Origin: Bradyrhizobium diazoefficiens
GTDB taxonomy: Bacteria; Pseudomonadota; Alphaproteobacteria; Rhizobiales; Xanthobacteraceae
Direction: 5' to 3'
DNA length: 64,000 nucleotides
Assembly (NCBI RefSeq): GCF_016616425.1
Contig: NZ_CP067101.1
Coordinates: forward strand, 1,674,001 to 1,738,000
Positions 1-10,616 of this stretch are shown one piece after another; position 1 is the first letter of the stretch; each line of letters begins with the position of its first letter. The notes under the pieces were generated by a model that made no database searches, was not told the origin of the DNA, and saw nothing but the letters and a program-made list of their open reading frames with translations. Position numbers and translations under genes: made by a program.

Positions 1-135
1 TCGGCGAGGCGAAGGCCCGGGCATCCACGTTCTCAGGGCCCATGCCAGCGGCAGTCTGAGTCCCGGCTCTGCGGCGCGTCACTGCCTGCCGCGTCGCGTC
101 CGGGACACGAGCGTGCAGGCGTTCGCCGCGCAGAA

Positions 136-1071
136 TTACTTCACCGCCGAACCTTGGCGCGAGGCGGTCACGACGCCGGCGAGCACCAGCGCGTAGCCGA
201 TCAGATGAAACGGCTGCAGCGTTTCGCCGAGCAGCAGGATCGCCATCGCCGAGCCGAACACCGGCACCAGATGGAAGAACGGCGCGGCTCGGTTCGGTCC
301 GATCAGCGCCACGCCGCGGTTGAAGAAGAGATAGGCCAGCGTCGAGGGAAAGATCAGGATGTAGCCCAGCGTCGCCAGCGTCATCGCATCGAATTGCAGG
401 ACGCGGCCGCTTGCCGCCTCCCAGATCGCCGTGGGCAGCAGCATCGTCGCGCCGCAGCAGGTGGTGAAGGACAGGAAGGAGAGCTGGTGGATCTTGGGCC
501 GGCGCGGGATGAAGGCGGAGTAGATCCCGAACGCCACCAGCGAGGAGGCGAACATGATGTCGCCCCTGTTGAAGCTGATGCTCGCAAGCGCGGCAAGATC
601 GCCGCGCAGGATGATGATCAGCACCCCGACAAGCGAGATCGCGATGCCGGCGAACTGCGCACCCGTCAGCCGCACGCCGAACAGCACCAGCGACCACAGC
701 GCCACGAACAGGGGACCTGCCGACTGGATCAGCAGCGCGTTCAGCGCCTCCGTGTACTGCATCGCCCAGTACGAGATCGCGTTGTTGAAGGCGAAGCCGA
801 CCAGCGACAGGAACAGCATCAGCGGCAGGCTGCTCCGCAAGGCAGGCCAGTCGCGCTTCAGATGCGGCCAGGCGAACGGCAACAGGATCAGGAACACGCC
901 GAACCAGCGGATCGTGGTGATCGTCAGCGGCGGCACATGCGCGCCGACATGGCGCGCGAGCACGATGTTGCCGGCCCAGAACAGCGAGCTCAGGCTGAGC
1001 AGCAGGTAAGGCTGGTTGTTGAGCCAACCGGCCGGATTGGAGGCCGCTGGCGCGGGCGAAGCGATCGTCAT
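136..1071 (-). CDS. EamA/DMT-family transporter
   Basis: An inner-membrane drug/metabolite-superfamily exporter of about 311 residues. The translation is almost wholly hydrophobic, with about ten predicted membrane segments arranged as two EamA repeats, and a Pro/Gly-rich loop (GPNRAAPFFHLVPVFG) in the second half that is typical of the family. I take the ATG at 1071 (MTIASPAPAAS); the frame opens upstream at a GTG (1113), but neither start has a clear ribosome site. It is a paralogue of the transporter at 1651-2583 on the same strand, with the same N-terminal NQPYLLL signature and the same C-terminal GANRAAPFFH-type block, suggesting an old tandem duplication with a DUF1330 gene between them. 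The substrate cannot be read from the sequence; amino acids or related metabolites are usual for the family. Confidence 0.88.
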   Translation of the reverse strand: MTIASPAPAASNPAGWLNNQPYLLLSLSSLFWAGNIVLARHVGAHVPPLTITTIRWFGVFLILLPFAWPHLKRDWPALRSSLPLMLFLSLVGFAFNNAISYWAMQYTEALNALLIQSAGPLFVALWSLVLFGVRLTGAQFAGIAISLVGVLIIILRGDLAALASISFNRGDIMFASSLVAFGIYSAFIPRRPKIHQLSFLSFTTCCGATMLLPTAIWEAASGRVLQFDAMTLATLGYILIFPSTLAYLFFNRGVALIGPNRAAPFFHLVPVFGSAMAILLLGETLQPFHLIGYALVLAGVVTASRQGSAVK

Positions 1072-1164
1072 TGGCGTTGGATACGAGCTTGCGCCGGATT
1101 GGCGTCGTGGCACAAGTCACAGGGCCGCAACGCTACAATGCAGGCATGACCCGGGGAGGCGCCA

Positions 1165-1566
1165 TTGACGGTTAATATGTTGAACATCGAGGGCCTGGAG
1201 CAGCTCGACCCACAAGCGCCGGTGGCGATGCTGAACCTGATGCGCTTCCACGCGCGATCGCGCGACGGCGACGGATCCGGCTGGGATGCCTATTTGCGCT
1301 ACAGCGCGATCACCGTGCCGATGATCAAGGCACGCGGCGGCACGCTGCTCTGGACCGGCGAAGCGAAAGCCGTTGCGCTCGGGCCGCACGCCGGCAACGA
1401 CTGGGATTTCGTCGCGCTGGTCCATTATCCAACGGTTGCGGCCTTCCTCGACATGATGACGTCGGAAGCTTACGAGCGTGAAGCCGATCCGCATCGCGTC
1501 AACGGCTGCGCCGAGCACGTGATCATCGCGACGAGCGAGGCGTACAGCAAGTTCAAGACCGAATAG
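1165..1566 (+). CDS. DUF1330 domain protein
   Basis: A cytosolic protein of 133 residues that resembles DUF1330, a small ferredoxin-like alpha/beta-barrel dimer fold of unknown function. Supporting blocks are PVAMLNLMRFH near the N-terminus, WDAYLRYSA, and a FVALVHYPTVAAFLDMM motif around residues 90-105, the usual place for the DUF1330 'R/HYP...A' pattern. The start is TTG at 1165: GGGGAGG at 1153-1159 sits five bases upstream, the ideal distance, whereas the next in-frame ATG (1177) is 17 bases away. It lies between two EamA transporters encoded on the other strand. Confidence 0.8.
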   Translation: MTVNMLNIEGLEQLDPQAPVAMLNLMRFHARSRDGDGSGWDAYLRYSAITVPMIKARGGTLLWTGEAKAVALGPHAGNDWDFVALVHYPTVAAFLDMMTSEAYEREADPHRVNGCAEHVIIATSEAYSKFKTE

Positions 1567-1580
1567 CGTGCGCACTTTCT

Positions 1581-1615
1581 TACCCTCCCCCTCCAGGTCC
1601 CTCCAGGGGAGGGTA
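1581..1615. terminator. Intergenic hairpin between convergent genes
   Basis: TACCCTCCCC (1581-1590) pairs perfectly with GGGGAGGGTA (1606-1615) around a 15-base C-rich loop. It lies between the ends of the DUF1330 gene (plus) and the second EamA transporter (minus), so it could terminate both. There is no long T-tract, and C-rich hairpins of this type are also dispersed in Bradyrhizobium genomes, so it may equally be a repeat. Confidence 0.45.
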
Positions 1616-1650
1616 AAGGAGGCAGCAGTGTGCTTGGATGAAAGCGGCGG

Positions 1651-2583
1651 CTACGTCGCCTGCTTCCGTGACGCCGCGAACACCCCCGACAGCACCAGCG
1701 CGAAGCCGATGAAGTGAAATGGCTGCGGGTGTTCGCCCAGGAACGCCATCGCCATGATCGAGCCGAACACCGGCACGACGTGGAAGAACGGCGCGGCGCG
1801 GTTGGCGCCGATCAGGCGGACGCCGCGATTGAAGCAGAGATAGGCGAGCGTCGAGGGGAATACCGCGACGTAGAACAGTGTCAGGAGGTTCGGCCCGTCG
1901 AGCTTCATGACCGGGCGTGCGGACAATTCCCAGATCTCCAGCGGAATGAGGCAGGCGGCGCCGCAGCCGAAGGTGAAGGCGAGGAACGACAGGCCGTGCA
2001 TCGGCGGCCGTTTCAGCGTCAGCACCGAATACAGCGCGAAGATGACCAGCGCGACGATGAAGATGAGGTCGCCCTTGTTGAACTCGATGTTCGACAGCGT
2101 GGTGAAATCGCCGTGCAGCAGGATCGTGAGCACGCCGCACATCGACAGCAGCACGCCGGACGCCTGCGCCGCGGTGAGCCTGATGCCGAGGATGGCCAGC
2201 GACCACAGCGCCACGACCAGCGGCGCGGCCGACTGCAGCAGCAGCGTGTTGAGCGCCTGGGTATGCTCCAGCGCCCAATATTGCAGCGTGTTGAAGGCGC
2301 CGATGCCGGTGATCGAGAGCGTGACCATCAGGCCGAGCTTGCTCCGGATCGCGGGCCAGTCCTGCGCAAGATGTTTCCAGGCGAACGGCAGCACCAGCAG
2401 GAAGGCGAAGAACCAGCGCAGGAACGACAGCGTGACCGGCGGAATGTGGCCGGCGGCGAGCCGTCCGACGATGGCATTGCCCGCCCAGCACAGCGCGGTG
2501 ATGCCGAGCAGCAGATAAGGCTGGTTCGCGACCCAGTGGTGACCGGACGCATCAGTGCTCGTGGTTTGGCCGGTGGCGGACAT
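1651..2583 (-). CDS. EamA/DMT-family transporter (paralogue)
   Basis: A second inner-membrane DMT-superfamily transporter, 310 residues with about ten hydrophobic helices in two EamA repeats. It shares with the 136-1071 protein the N-terminal NQPYLLLGITALCWAGN-like block, the ALNTLLLQSAAPLVVALWS segment, and the GANRAAPFFHVVPVFGS region of the last repeat. The ATG at 2583 opens the frame; no strong ribosome site is visible. It is encoded head-on to the DUF1330 gene and separated from it by a hairpin. The substrate is not predictable. Confidence 0.88.
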   Translation of the reverse strand: MSATGQTTSTDASGHHWVANQPYLLLGITALCWAGNAIVGRLAAGHIPPVTLSFLRWFFAFLLVLPFAWKHLAQDWPAIRSKLGLMVTLSITGIGAFNTLQYWALEHTQALNTLLLQSAAPLVVALWSLAILGIRLTAAQASGVLLSMCGVLTILLHGDFTTLSNIEFNKGDLIFIVALVIFALYSVLTLKRPPMHGLSFLAFTFGCGAACLIPLEIWELSARPVMKLDGPNLLTLFYVAVFPSTLAYLCFNRGVRLIGANRAAPFFHVVPVFGSIMAMAFLGEHPQPFHFIGFALVLSGVFAASRKQAT

Positions 2584-4299
<1,716 letters not shown>

Positions 4300-4336
4300 C
4301 GGTATCTTACCGGGACGCGCGTATAGTTGAGTTGAA

Positions 4337-5944
4337 ATGGCTGATTACTATCCGCTGATCGCCCGCGCTATTGCCGCCCTGGACCCCAACGCTCCCGGCG
4401 AAAGCCGTCGCGCGCTCTATGAGCGGGCGCGCACGGCCCTGATCGCGCAGCTGCGCAGCGTGCAGCCGCCGCTCTCCGAATCCGAGATCACCCGCGAAAG
4501 GTTGTCGCTGGAAGAGGCCGTCCGGAAGGTCGAATCGGAAGCTGCCCAGCGCGCCCGCGAGGCCTCGCGTTCCGGCGGCGGCGCCCGCTCCAGCGGCAGT
4601 GGCGATGCCTTCCGCCGCGCCAGCGCCCGCGCCGCCGAGAGCAACACTCCCGCATCTCAGCCGGCGGCCCCGCCGCGTACGCGCCCCGCTCCTGCGCCGC
4701 CGCGGGCCGACCGTCCGTCCTTCAACGTCGATGATCAGGGCGATGCCCACCGTCCGCCGCGCGCCCCCCGTTTCGACGCGCCGCGCCAACCGGGACCGTC
4801 GGCCCCGATGCCGGAGCCGCCGGCGGCCGGACGTGATCGCGCCGGTGCGCACCGTCCGCCTGATATCGGGCCTCCGCCGCCGCTGCCGCCGGCACCGGGC
4901 GTGCGCGGCTTCCGCGACATTACGGCCGATGCCAATGATCTCGGCGGGGCTGCCGCGCAGGCCAGCCGCGCCGCGCGCCGCACTTACGCCAACGTGCCCT
5001 CGCCCTCGCCGGAATTCGACCGGCTGGAGCCGAGCCTGGAAAATCGCGCGGGCGGAGCGGACGCACCCTATTCCTACGACGAGTCGATCGAGGAGGCCGA
5101 GCGCTACGGGTCGCAGCCGTCGTCATCGCGCCCGCACATCCCCGTTCTCGACCGCGAACCTAACAAGCGCGTCCGCACCGGCTCCGTCTTTCCGTTCAAG
5201 AGCGCGATCGCCGTCGGCATCGTCCTGATCCTGGCCGGTGCCGGCATCCTCTGGGGCAAGCCCTTGGTCCAGACCGTGACCAACCTGTTCAAGTCCTCGC
5301 CGACCCAGGTGGTGGAGACGCCGAAGGATGCCTCGCCGCAGAGCAAGCCGAAGATCCCCGATCGCGTCGGTCAGCCTTCGGCCAGCAACCAGCCGGTTGC
5401 GCCGGTGGCGCAGAAGGTCGTGCTCTATGACGAGGATCCGTCCGATCCGAAAGGTAAGCAATATGTCGGCTCGGTGGTCTGGCGGCTCGAGCCGATCAAG
5501 GCGTCGGGCAACCAGAAGGCCGATGTCGCCGTGCGCGCCGACATCGAGATCCCCGAGCGCAAGTTCAAGATGACGATGTCGTTTCGCCGCAACACCGATT
5601 CCTCGCTGCCGGCGAGCCACACCGCGGAGCTGACGTTCATCCTGCCGCAGGATTTCCCGGGCGGCAGCGTCTCCAACGTGCCGGGTATTTTGATGAAGTC
5701 GAACGAGCAGGCGCGCGGCACGCCGCTCGCGGGCCTCGCGGTCAAGGTCACCGACGGCTTCTTCCTGGTCGGCCTGTCCAACGTCGATGCCGACCGCTCC
5801 CGCAACATCCAGCTCCTGAAGGAGCGTTCGTGGTTCGACGTGCCGCTGGTCTATGCCAACCAGCGCCGCGCCATCATCGCCATCGAGAAGGGCGCCCCCG
5901 GCGAGCGCGCCTTCAACGACGCCTTCGCGCAATGGGGCGAATAG
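4337..5944 (+). CDS. Hypothetical single-pass membrane protein
   Basis: A 535-residue protein of unknown function with a clear layout. Residues 1-75 are a charged, probably helical cytoplasmic domain (MADYYPLIARAIAALDPN...). Residues 80-280 are a low-complexity Pro/Ala/Arg-rich linker. One membrane helix lies at about 288-306. A folded, probably periplasmic domain from about 350 ends in AFAQWGE. It begins 37 bases after purA on the same strand, so cotranscription is plausible. The long disordered linker before the helix resembles envelope-spanning proteins, but no named domain could be assigned. I recall similar proteins after purA in other Bradyrhizobium genomes, though that is not shown by this sequence. 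Confidence 0.8.
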   Translation: MADYYPLIARAIAALDPNAPGESRRALYERARTALIAQLRSVQPPLSESEITRERLSLEEAVRKVESEAAQRAREASRSGGGARSSGSGDAFRRASARAAESNTPASQPAAPPRTRPAPAPPRADRPSFNVDDQGDAHRPPRAPRFDAPRQPGPSAPMPEPPAAGRDRAGAHRPPDIGPPPPLPPAPGVRGFRDITADANDLGGAAAQASRAARRTYANVPSPSPEFDRLEPSLENRAGGADAPYSYDESIEEAERYGSQPSSSRPHIPVLDREPNKRVRTGSVFPFKSAIAVGIVLILAGAGILWGKPLVQTVTNLFKSSPTQVVETPKDASPQSKPKIPDRVGQPSASNQPVAPVAQKVVLYDEDPSDPKGKQYVGSVVWRLEPIKASGNQKADVAVRADIEIPERKFKMTMSFRRNTDSSLPASHTAELTFILPQDFPGGSVSNVPGILMKSNEQARGTPLAGLAVKVTDGFFLVGLSNVDADRSRNIQLLKERSWFDVPLVYANQRRAIIAIEKGAPGERAFNDAFAQWGE

Positions 5945-5957
5945 ACACATCTCTAAA

Positions 5958-6002
5958 GCATGATCCGGAAAAGTGCTCAGCGGTTTTCCGGAAAGATCAT
6001 GC
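5958..6002. repeat. GCATGATC...GATCATGC palindromic repeat, copy B
   Basis: Almost ideal copy: GCATGATCCGGAAAAG pairs with CTTTCCGGAAAACCG-type sequence and closes with GATCATGC. It lies just after the stop codon at 5944 and could act as a terminator stem for that transcript. Copies A (2924) and C (29219) share the ends and the TTTTCCG inner arm. Confidence 0.8.
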
Positions 6003-6015
6003 TTAAACAACAACC

Positions 6016-6056
6016 TAAAGCGCGATGACGATTCATCCTAATCGCATCGCGCTTTA
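6016..6056. repeat. TAAAGCGCGATG inverted repeat
   Basis: TAAAGCGCGATG (6016-6027) pairs perfectly with CATCGCGCTTTA (6045-6056), and the inner CGATT/AATCG extend the stem. It directly follows copy B of the GATC palindrome, forming a two-hairpin cluster downstream of the 4337-5944 gene. Confidence 0.75.
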
Positions 6057-6071
6057 GACAGATGCATCGTC

Positions 6072-6152
6072 ATGCCCGGGCTTGTCCGGGCATCCACGTT
6101 CTTTTGCACCTCGGGTGAGGCGCGGATGGCCGGGACAAGGCCCGGCCATGAC
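6072..6152. repeat. Dispersed repeat GCCCGGGCTTGTC...GGGACAAGGCCCGGCC
   Basis: An 80-base element with inverted ends (ATGCCCGGGCTTGTC... and ...GGGACAAGGCCCGGCCAT) separated by 'GGCATCCACGTT' and 'GGATGGCC'. A second full copy lies at 39024-39103, and degenerate pieces are visible at 10-50 and near 26440. It fills the gap between two convergent genes. Confidence 0.8.
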
Positions 6153-6169
6153 GCTGCGGATGGTCCGCG

Positions 6170-6436
6170 CTATTGCGCCGCCGCTTCCCGCTTGCGCGAT
6201 GCGGCGTGCTCGCGGTCCATCACGGCACGGCAGCCGGGGCTGACCTGCGCCCTGTGCCGCACCATGCAGGCCCTGATCCTGGCGATGTCGGGGATTTCAC
6301 TGGAGCACAACCGCATCGCATCGCCCGTGCACATCTGCTGCGCTTCGGACGAGAAGGCGAGGCCGGGCGAGCTCTGGAGTGCGATGGCGGTGGTTGCGAC
6401 GGCGAAGAGCGAAGCGATCGTCTGATAGCGTGTCAT
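6170..6436 (-). CDS. Small secreted cysteine-containing protein
   Basis: An 88-residue protein. Residues 1-28 look like a signal peptide ending near PGLAFSS. The mature part carries four cysteines (MCTGDAMRLCSSEIPD...RACMVRHRAQVSPGCRAVM), spaced like the 'C..D..RxC...C...H...L..C' pattern of small periplasmic Cys-rich repeat proteins. The gene at 6964-7206 encodes a similar protein with the same pattern, so the two are probably paralogues. The function is unknown; two disulphides in the periplasm are likely. Confidence 0.7.
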   Translation of the reverse strand: MTRYQTIASLFAVATTAIALQSSPGLAFSSEAQQMCTGDAMRLCSSEIPDIARIRACMVRHRAQVSPGCRAVMDREHAASRKREAAAQ

Positions 6437-6695
6437 GCAGAACGGGTCCCCGAGTTCAGTGGGCTTGAGCCACTTGGTTTTTGGGGCGCTGCACGCGACT
6501 TGATCTGCCGCATGTCACAGCCTTCACGCCGGGAACTTGGTCCCGCATGTGGTCGCTCGATTTCCTGATGTTCGAATCGAAAAGTGCTGCGCCGCCCGAG
6601 CGAAGTATGCGCCATTGTCGCGCGGCTGCAATGGTCGGCGCGAAGGAAATTGCAGATGTTGCGTGGACGTCACGCAGGTGGCGTTGTGGACGCGA

Positions 6696-6926
6696 TCAGA
6701 TCAACCGATCGAAGGACGCGCTTCCTTGTTCCGCATCGCTCGCGCCGAGCGCGGCGGCGTGCTCCTCGACGGCGGTGACGCCCTTGGCCGTGAGCTCGAA
6801 CAAATCGCCGTCCTTCATCACGTAGCCGTCCGCGATCAGTTGCCCCACCTTGCCTTGGCGGTCGTCGGCGAAGGCGACGGATTGGCTGATGTCCCGCAGG
6901 ATCGAGAGCTGTTCATCGCGCAACAT
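6696..6926 (-). CDS. Small hypothetical protein (76 aa)
   Basis: A 76-residue soluble protein, MLRDEQLSILRDISQSVAFA at the N-terminus followed by KVGQLIADGYVMKDGDLFELTAKGV, which reads like a compact winged-helix ('LIADGYV...G..ELTAKG' resembles a wing and recognition region). The ATG at 6926 is preceded by GGAGAG at a good distance; the longer open frame upstream is dominated by out-of-frame sequence of the next gene. It sits between two genes for Cys-containing secreted proteins. A DNA-binding role is only an inference from the wing-like pattern. Confidence 0.6.
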   Translation of the reverse strand: MLRDEQLSILRDISQSVAFADDRQGKVGQLIADGYVMKDGDLFELTAKGVTAVEEHAAALGASDAEQGSASFDRLI

Positions 6927-6963
6927 GGCTTCACTCTCCGTTCGCTGGGGATGGCTGTCGCCC

Positions 6964-7206
6964 TCACATGCCGTGGCTCCGAAAGACCCTGCTGCAAGAG
7001 CGCGACAGCCTGGCCCGGTGGGCTTGCAGGCAGCTCTGCACTGCGCTGTCGTTGCCGAGATCCTTGCGGCAGAATCGCGATGCGTCCCGCGAGCAGGCGC
7101 GCTGCTCCTGCGGCGAGCCCATGTGGCCTTGCGCAAGAGCGGGCGCGTCAGAGAGGCCAGTCAGGGCCGCCAGCGCGATCGTCGCCAGAAGAAAGTTGCG
7201 GGCCAT
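6964..7206 (-). CDS. Small secreted cysteine-containing protein
   Basis: An 80-residue protein with a signal peptide (MARNFLLATIALAALTGL, cleavage probably after APALAQ) and a mature part with four cysteines in ACSRDASRFCRKD and SCLQAHRARLSRSC. The spacing matches the 6170-6436 product. GGGAG lies six bases before the ATG. Both genes are on the minus strand with the 76-residue protein between them. The function is unknown. Confidence 0.72.
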   Translation of the reverse strand: MARNFLLATIALAALTGLSDAPALAQGHMGSPQEQRACSRDASRFCRKDLGNDSAVQSCLQAHRARLSRSCSRVFRSHGM

Positions 7207-7349
7207 CGGTGGCTCCCATCTGCCAAGGGGCGATTCAGGTCATGTCTGAACTCGTCGCCGTGTCACTTGTTCCCCCAAAGGCGGGGTCCGCCCCGCTATT
7301 CAAGGTTCCGGCGGCGCTGCTATAACCCCCGGAGAAGTGAGGGTGTTCG

Positions 7350-7775
7350 ATGAAACGCTATCTGGTATTTGCGCTGGTCGGCCCGTTCGTCGGCGGGTTC
7401 CTGCTGCTGCTGACCTCGACCTATCAATCCGGCTATTGGGCCCACACCAATCTCGGCGAGGTCGGCAAGCTGTTCGCAGTCTTCTTCAAGACCTTGCAGT
7501 ACAGCTATCTATTCGGCTTCCTGCCCTCGCTGATGATCGGCGCGGTCGATGACATCCTGATCCATGTCAGGCGGATCGGGCCGGGCTTGCGGATGCTGCT
7601 GGTCGGCCTGTTCGCCTTCATGCTGGCTTCGCTCACCTACAGCTCGCGCGGGCCGGATTCGGGCGCGGTGCAGTTCATCTTGTATGGTCTCGTCGGGTTC
7701 GTGCCGGCGGCGATTTCGTCCTGGCTCGTGCACAGATATGTCGGGGAGTCGCAGCCGGTGGCGGCGCCGACCTGA
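7350..7775 (+). CDS. Four-helix integral membrane protein (DUF5413-like)
   Basis: A 141-residue inner-membrane protein with four hydrophobic helices, approximately residues 4-24, 48-66, 79-96 and 108-126. It resembles the small conserved Bradyrhizobium membrane family that I recall as DUF5413, an assignment made from memory. The ATG at 7350 is close to GAGGG. No catalytic residues are evident. The DUF4112 gene follows about 60 bases downstream on the same strand, so an operon of two small membrane-associated proteins is possible. Confidence 0.72.
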   Translation: MKRYLVFALVGPFVGGFLLLLTSTYQSGYWAHTNLGEVGKLFAVFFKTLQYSYLFGFLPSLMIGAVDDILIHVRRIGPGLRMLLVGLFAFMLASLTYSSRGPDSGAVQFILYGLVGFVPAAISSWLVHRYVGESQPVAAPT

Positions 7776-7836
7776 GCGCGCGACGTTCGGGCGCGGCGCA
7801 GCAACCTTCGCCGGGCCGGCGCGTTCTCCGGAAGTC

Positions 7837-8394
7837 ATGACCATGTCCGACGACGACATTCTTGCACCGCGCAGGTCCCGTTCGGGGAACGGCTCCCGTG
7901 CGACCTCTTCGGGCACCGGGGCACGCGGGCCGATCATCGACCAGGAGGGTCGGGAGATTCGCCCCGAAACGCTGGAGCAGGGATTTCGCGAGTTCCGTTT
8001 CGAGTTCGGCAAGGACGATCTCTTCGCCGGGAGCCCGTTCGGCCATCTGACGCGCGAACAGCGGATCGCGCGGCTTGAGGCGATCGCAAAGCTGCTCGAC
8101 ATCGCCTTCATCGTGCCCGGCACCAACATCCGCTATGGCATCGACGGGCTGATCGGCCTGGTCCCCATCGTCGGCGACATCATCACCACGGCGATCTCGC
8201 TGTGGCTGGTGCGCGAGGCCCGCGCGCTGGGCGCGCCCTGGTACATCACCGCGCGCATGCTGGGCAATGTGGCACTCGACGGCGTGGTCGGCATGGTCCC
8301 GCTCGCAGGCGACGCCTTCGACGTCATGTTCCGCGCCAACATGCGCAACGTGCGTCTGTTGCGCCGCTGGCTCGACAAGCAGCCGCGGATTTGA
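7837..8394 (+). CDS. DUF4112 domain protein
   Basis: A 185-residue protein (183 if translation starts at the second ATG, 7843). The N-terminal 60 residues are polar and probably flexible. The remainder matches DUF4112: RLEAIAKLLDIAFIVPGT, GIDGLIGLVPIVGDIITTAIS and MVPLAGDAFDVMFRANMRN, with the paired 'G(L/M)VP..GD' hairpin motifs typical of the family. It is probably membrane-associated through two re-entrant hydrophobic segments. The function is unknown. The frame is open much further upstream, but that portion overlaps the preceding gene and carries no family signal. Confidence 0.85.
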   Translation: MTMSDDDILAPRRSRSGNGSRATSSGTGARGPIIDQEGREIRPETLEQGFREFRFEFGKDDLFAGSPFGHLTREQRIARLEAIAKLLDIAFIVPGTNIRYGIDGLIGLVPIVGDIITTAISLWLVREARALGAPWYITARMLGNVALDGVVGMVPLAGDAFDVMFRANMRNVRLLRRWLDKQPRI

Positions 8395-8445
8395 GGTTTC
8401 TTCGTCTCTCCCGCAAGCGGCGAGAAGGAAGAGCCCCACATACGC

Positions 8446-8476
8446 AAAAAGCGCGACGGCCTTTTGGCCATCGCGC
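8446..8476 (-). terminator. Rho-independent terminator of the 8509-8802 gene
   Basis: GCGCGACGGCC (8451-8461) and GGCCATCGCGC (8466-8476) form an 11-bp stem with one wobble and a TTTT loop. On the minus strand it is followed by five T residues (8446-8450), placing it 33 bases beyond the stop codon of the minus-strand gene. Confidence 0.75.
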
Positions 8477-8508
8477 CTTCTGCGCACACCGGAGGCTTGC
8501 GAAAAAAC

Positions 8509-8802
8509 TTACGCCGCGTCGGCGTCGGCCTCGGCGGTCTGCGCCGGCTTGGGGCGACGGGGCAGCGGGAAGGCTTCGCTCTCATAGAGCGAGCGGATGC
8601 CGTTCTGGTCGAAGCGCGCTTCCTCGACCTGGAGATAGGCGCCGTTCAGCGAATCCGTCGGCAACTGCTCCATCGCGAACTGCACGGCCTCGGCCGCGGT
8701 GCCGAACCGGCGATAGGTGAAGCCCGCACGCTTCTTCTTGCGGATCGCGGCGGGGAAGAGTTCGGCGGAGGTGTTGAAGTTGAACGGACGCAGTGGACGC
8801 AT
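8509..8802 (-). CDS. Conserved hypothetical protein (97 aa)
   Basis: A soluble 97-residue protein, basic in the middle ([33 protein letters not shown]) and ending in an acidic, Ala-rich tail (TAEADADAA). I take the ATG at 8802 ([10 protein letters not shown]); the longer frame adds a low-complexity Arg/Pro segment. A good terminator follows. The amphipathic pattern and small size suggest a small regulatory or structural protein, but no family with known function is recognised. Confidence 0.68.
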   Translation of the reverse strand: MRPLRPFNFNTSAELFPAAIRKKKRAGFTYRRFGTAAEAVQFAMEQLPTDSLNGAYLQVEEARFDQNGIRSLYESEAFPLPRRPKPAQTAEADADAA

Positions 8803-9013
8803 GGTCAAAGACCTCGTGATCTTCTCTGGGGCTTTAAGCGCGTGGGGTTTGGGAGGGCAGGGCCGCAATCGAGCGGGCCGCCGCACATGCCATTTCGTCC
8901 ACTAATATAGGCCGATTTGACAAAAATGCGACCCCTGCGATGGGAGATGATGAATCCGCGCATGGCAGCCCCGCGGCCGCGATAAATCAAGTTATTTCAA
9001 TAAGTTAAATAAT

Positions 9014-9178
9014 CTATAATTTGCCAAGAAGCAGCAGGACGAGCAGCACCACGAGCACGACGCCGCCGATTCCCATGCCGGAATGGCCCATGCCATAGCC
9101 ATAACCGCCCAAGCGGCCGGACAGGCCTCCGACCAGATAGATGATCACCAGGATGATCAGGATGGTCCCGAGTGACAT
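9014..9178 (-). CDS. DUF3309 small membrane protein
   Basis: A 54-residue protein starting MSLGTILIILVIIYLVGGLSG, then a Gly/Tyr/Met-rich loop (GGYGYGMGHSGMGIGG) and a second very hydrophobic helix (VVLVVLLVLLLLGKL). This two-helix hairpin with a glycine loop is the DUF3309 pattern. GGGAGG lies just before the ATG at 9178. The function is unknown; small proteins of this type are often stress-induced in alphaproteobacteria, which is general knowledge rather than anything seen here. Confidence 0.78.
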   Translation of the reverse strand: MSLGTILIILVIIYLVGGLSGRLGGYGYGMGHSGMGIGGVVLVVLLVLLLLGKL

Positions 9179-9286
9179 GGCTTCCTCCCTGGCGGCCGCC
9201 AAGTGCGATGATCGGCCGCACCGCCAGAGAAGAAAAGCACATCGCACGAATCGGGTTCCATGAAGGAACCCAGCCGCGCACGCAGT

Positions 9287-9706
<420 letters not shown>

Positions 9707-9736
9707 GGGTCTCCCGCTTTTCTGGTGATCTCGCGA

Positions 9737-10441
9737 TCAGTTGGTGGCCTTGCTGGCACTCACCAGCGTCGGCTTTTCAATGTAGTTATCCGCGAACAGC
9801 TTTTTCAGGTTCTCGATCTTCGGCAGGTCGTTATAGGCAATGTAGGGCTGGTTCGGGTGCAGTGTCAGATAGTCCTGATGGTAGGCCTCCGCCGGGTAGA
9901 ACGCCTCCAATGCGCCGACCTTGGTCACGATCGGCTTGCTGAAGACCTTGGCGGCGTTGAGCTGGGCGATATAGGCCTCCGCCACCTTCTTCTGCTCGCC
10001 GGAGGTGGTGAAGATCGCCGAGCGATATTGCGTGCCGGTGTCGGGACCCTGGCGGTTGAGCTGGGTCGGGTCGTGCACCACCGAGAAGTAGATCTGGAGG
10101 ATCTTGCCGTAGGAGATCTTCTTGGGGTCGTACTTGATCTCGACCGACTCTGCGTGGCCAGTCCGGCCGCTCGAGACCGTCTGGTAGTCGGCGGTCGCCT
10201 TGGTGCCGCCGGCATAGCCGGAGACCGCGTTGACGACGCCTGCGGTGTGCTGGAAGACGCCTTGCACGCCCCAGAAGCAACCGCCGGCGACCACGGCGGT
10301 CTGAATCCCGCTCGCGGGTGCTGCATCCATGGCGGGGGCGGGGATCACGACCGCATCCTCGGCGGCCCGCGACGGCAGGGTGAACGCCAGCGTCAGGGCG
10401 GCGGTTGCGGCGAGCAGGGAGGCGAGGGCGGTTCGGCGCAT
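9737..10441 (-). CDS. msrA: Peptide-methionine (S)-S-oxide reductase, exported
   Basis: Reduces the S form of methionine sulfoxide. The catalytic motif GCFWG is at residues 54-58 (Cys55), followed by the family blocks YAGGTKATADYQTV, HAESVEIKYDPKKISY and DPTQLNRQGPDTGTQYRS. The first 26 residues (MRRTALASLLAATAALTLAF, cut near SRAAED) form a signal peptide, so this is a periplasmic enzyme. AGAGGA precedes the ATG at 10441. It is the first gene of an msrA-msrB pair in which one enzyme is exported and the other is not. Confidence 0.96.
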   Translation of the reverse strand: MRRTALASLLAATAALTLAFTLPSRAAEDAVVIPAPAMDAAPASGIQTAVVAGGCFWGVQGVFQHTAGVVNAVSGYAGGTKATADYQTVSSGRTGHAESVEIKYDPKKISYGKILQIYFSVVHDPTQLNRQGPDTGTQYRSAIFTTSGEQKKVAEAYIAQLNAAKVFSKPIVTKVGALEAFYPAEAYHQDYLTLHPNQPYIAYNDLPKIENLKKLFADNYIEKPTLVSASKATN

Positions 10442-10616
10442 GGCGATCCTCTTTCGGAAAGGCTGACAGTCTAGGGCGGCCGGGTCCGGGCGAACAGCCC
10501 GCCCGGCGGGGTTTTCGCATCACCCGAGATACGGGGACAGCCGGGAATTGTTACGCCGGGGGCGGACACGAGGCCGTGAAAACGGCCGAATGGCACAGCC
10601 GGCTTGGCCTGCGGTG

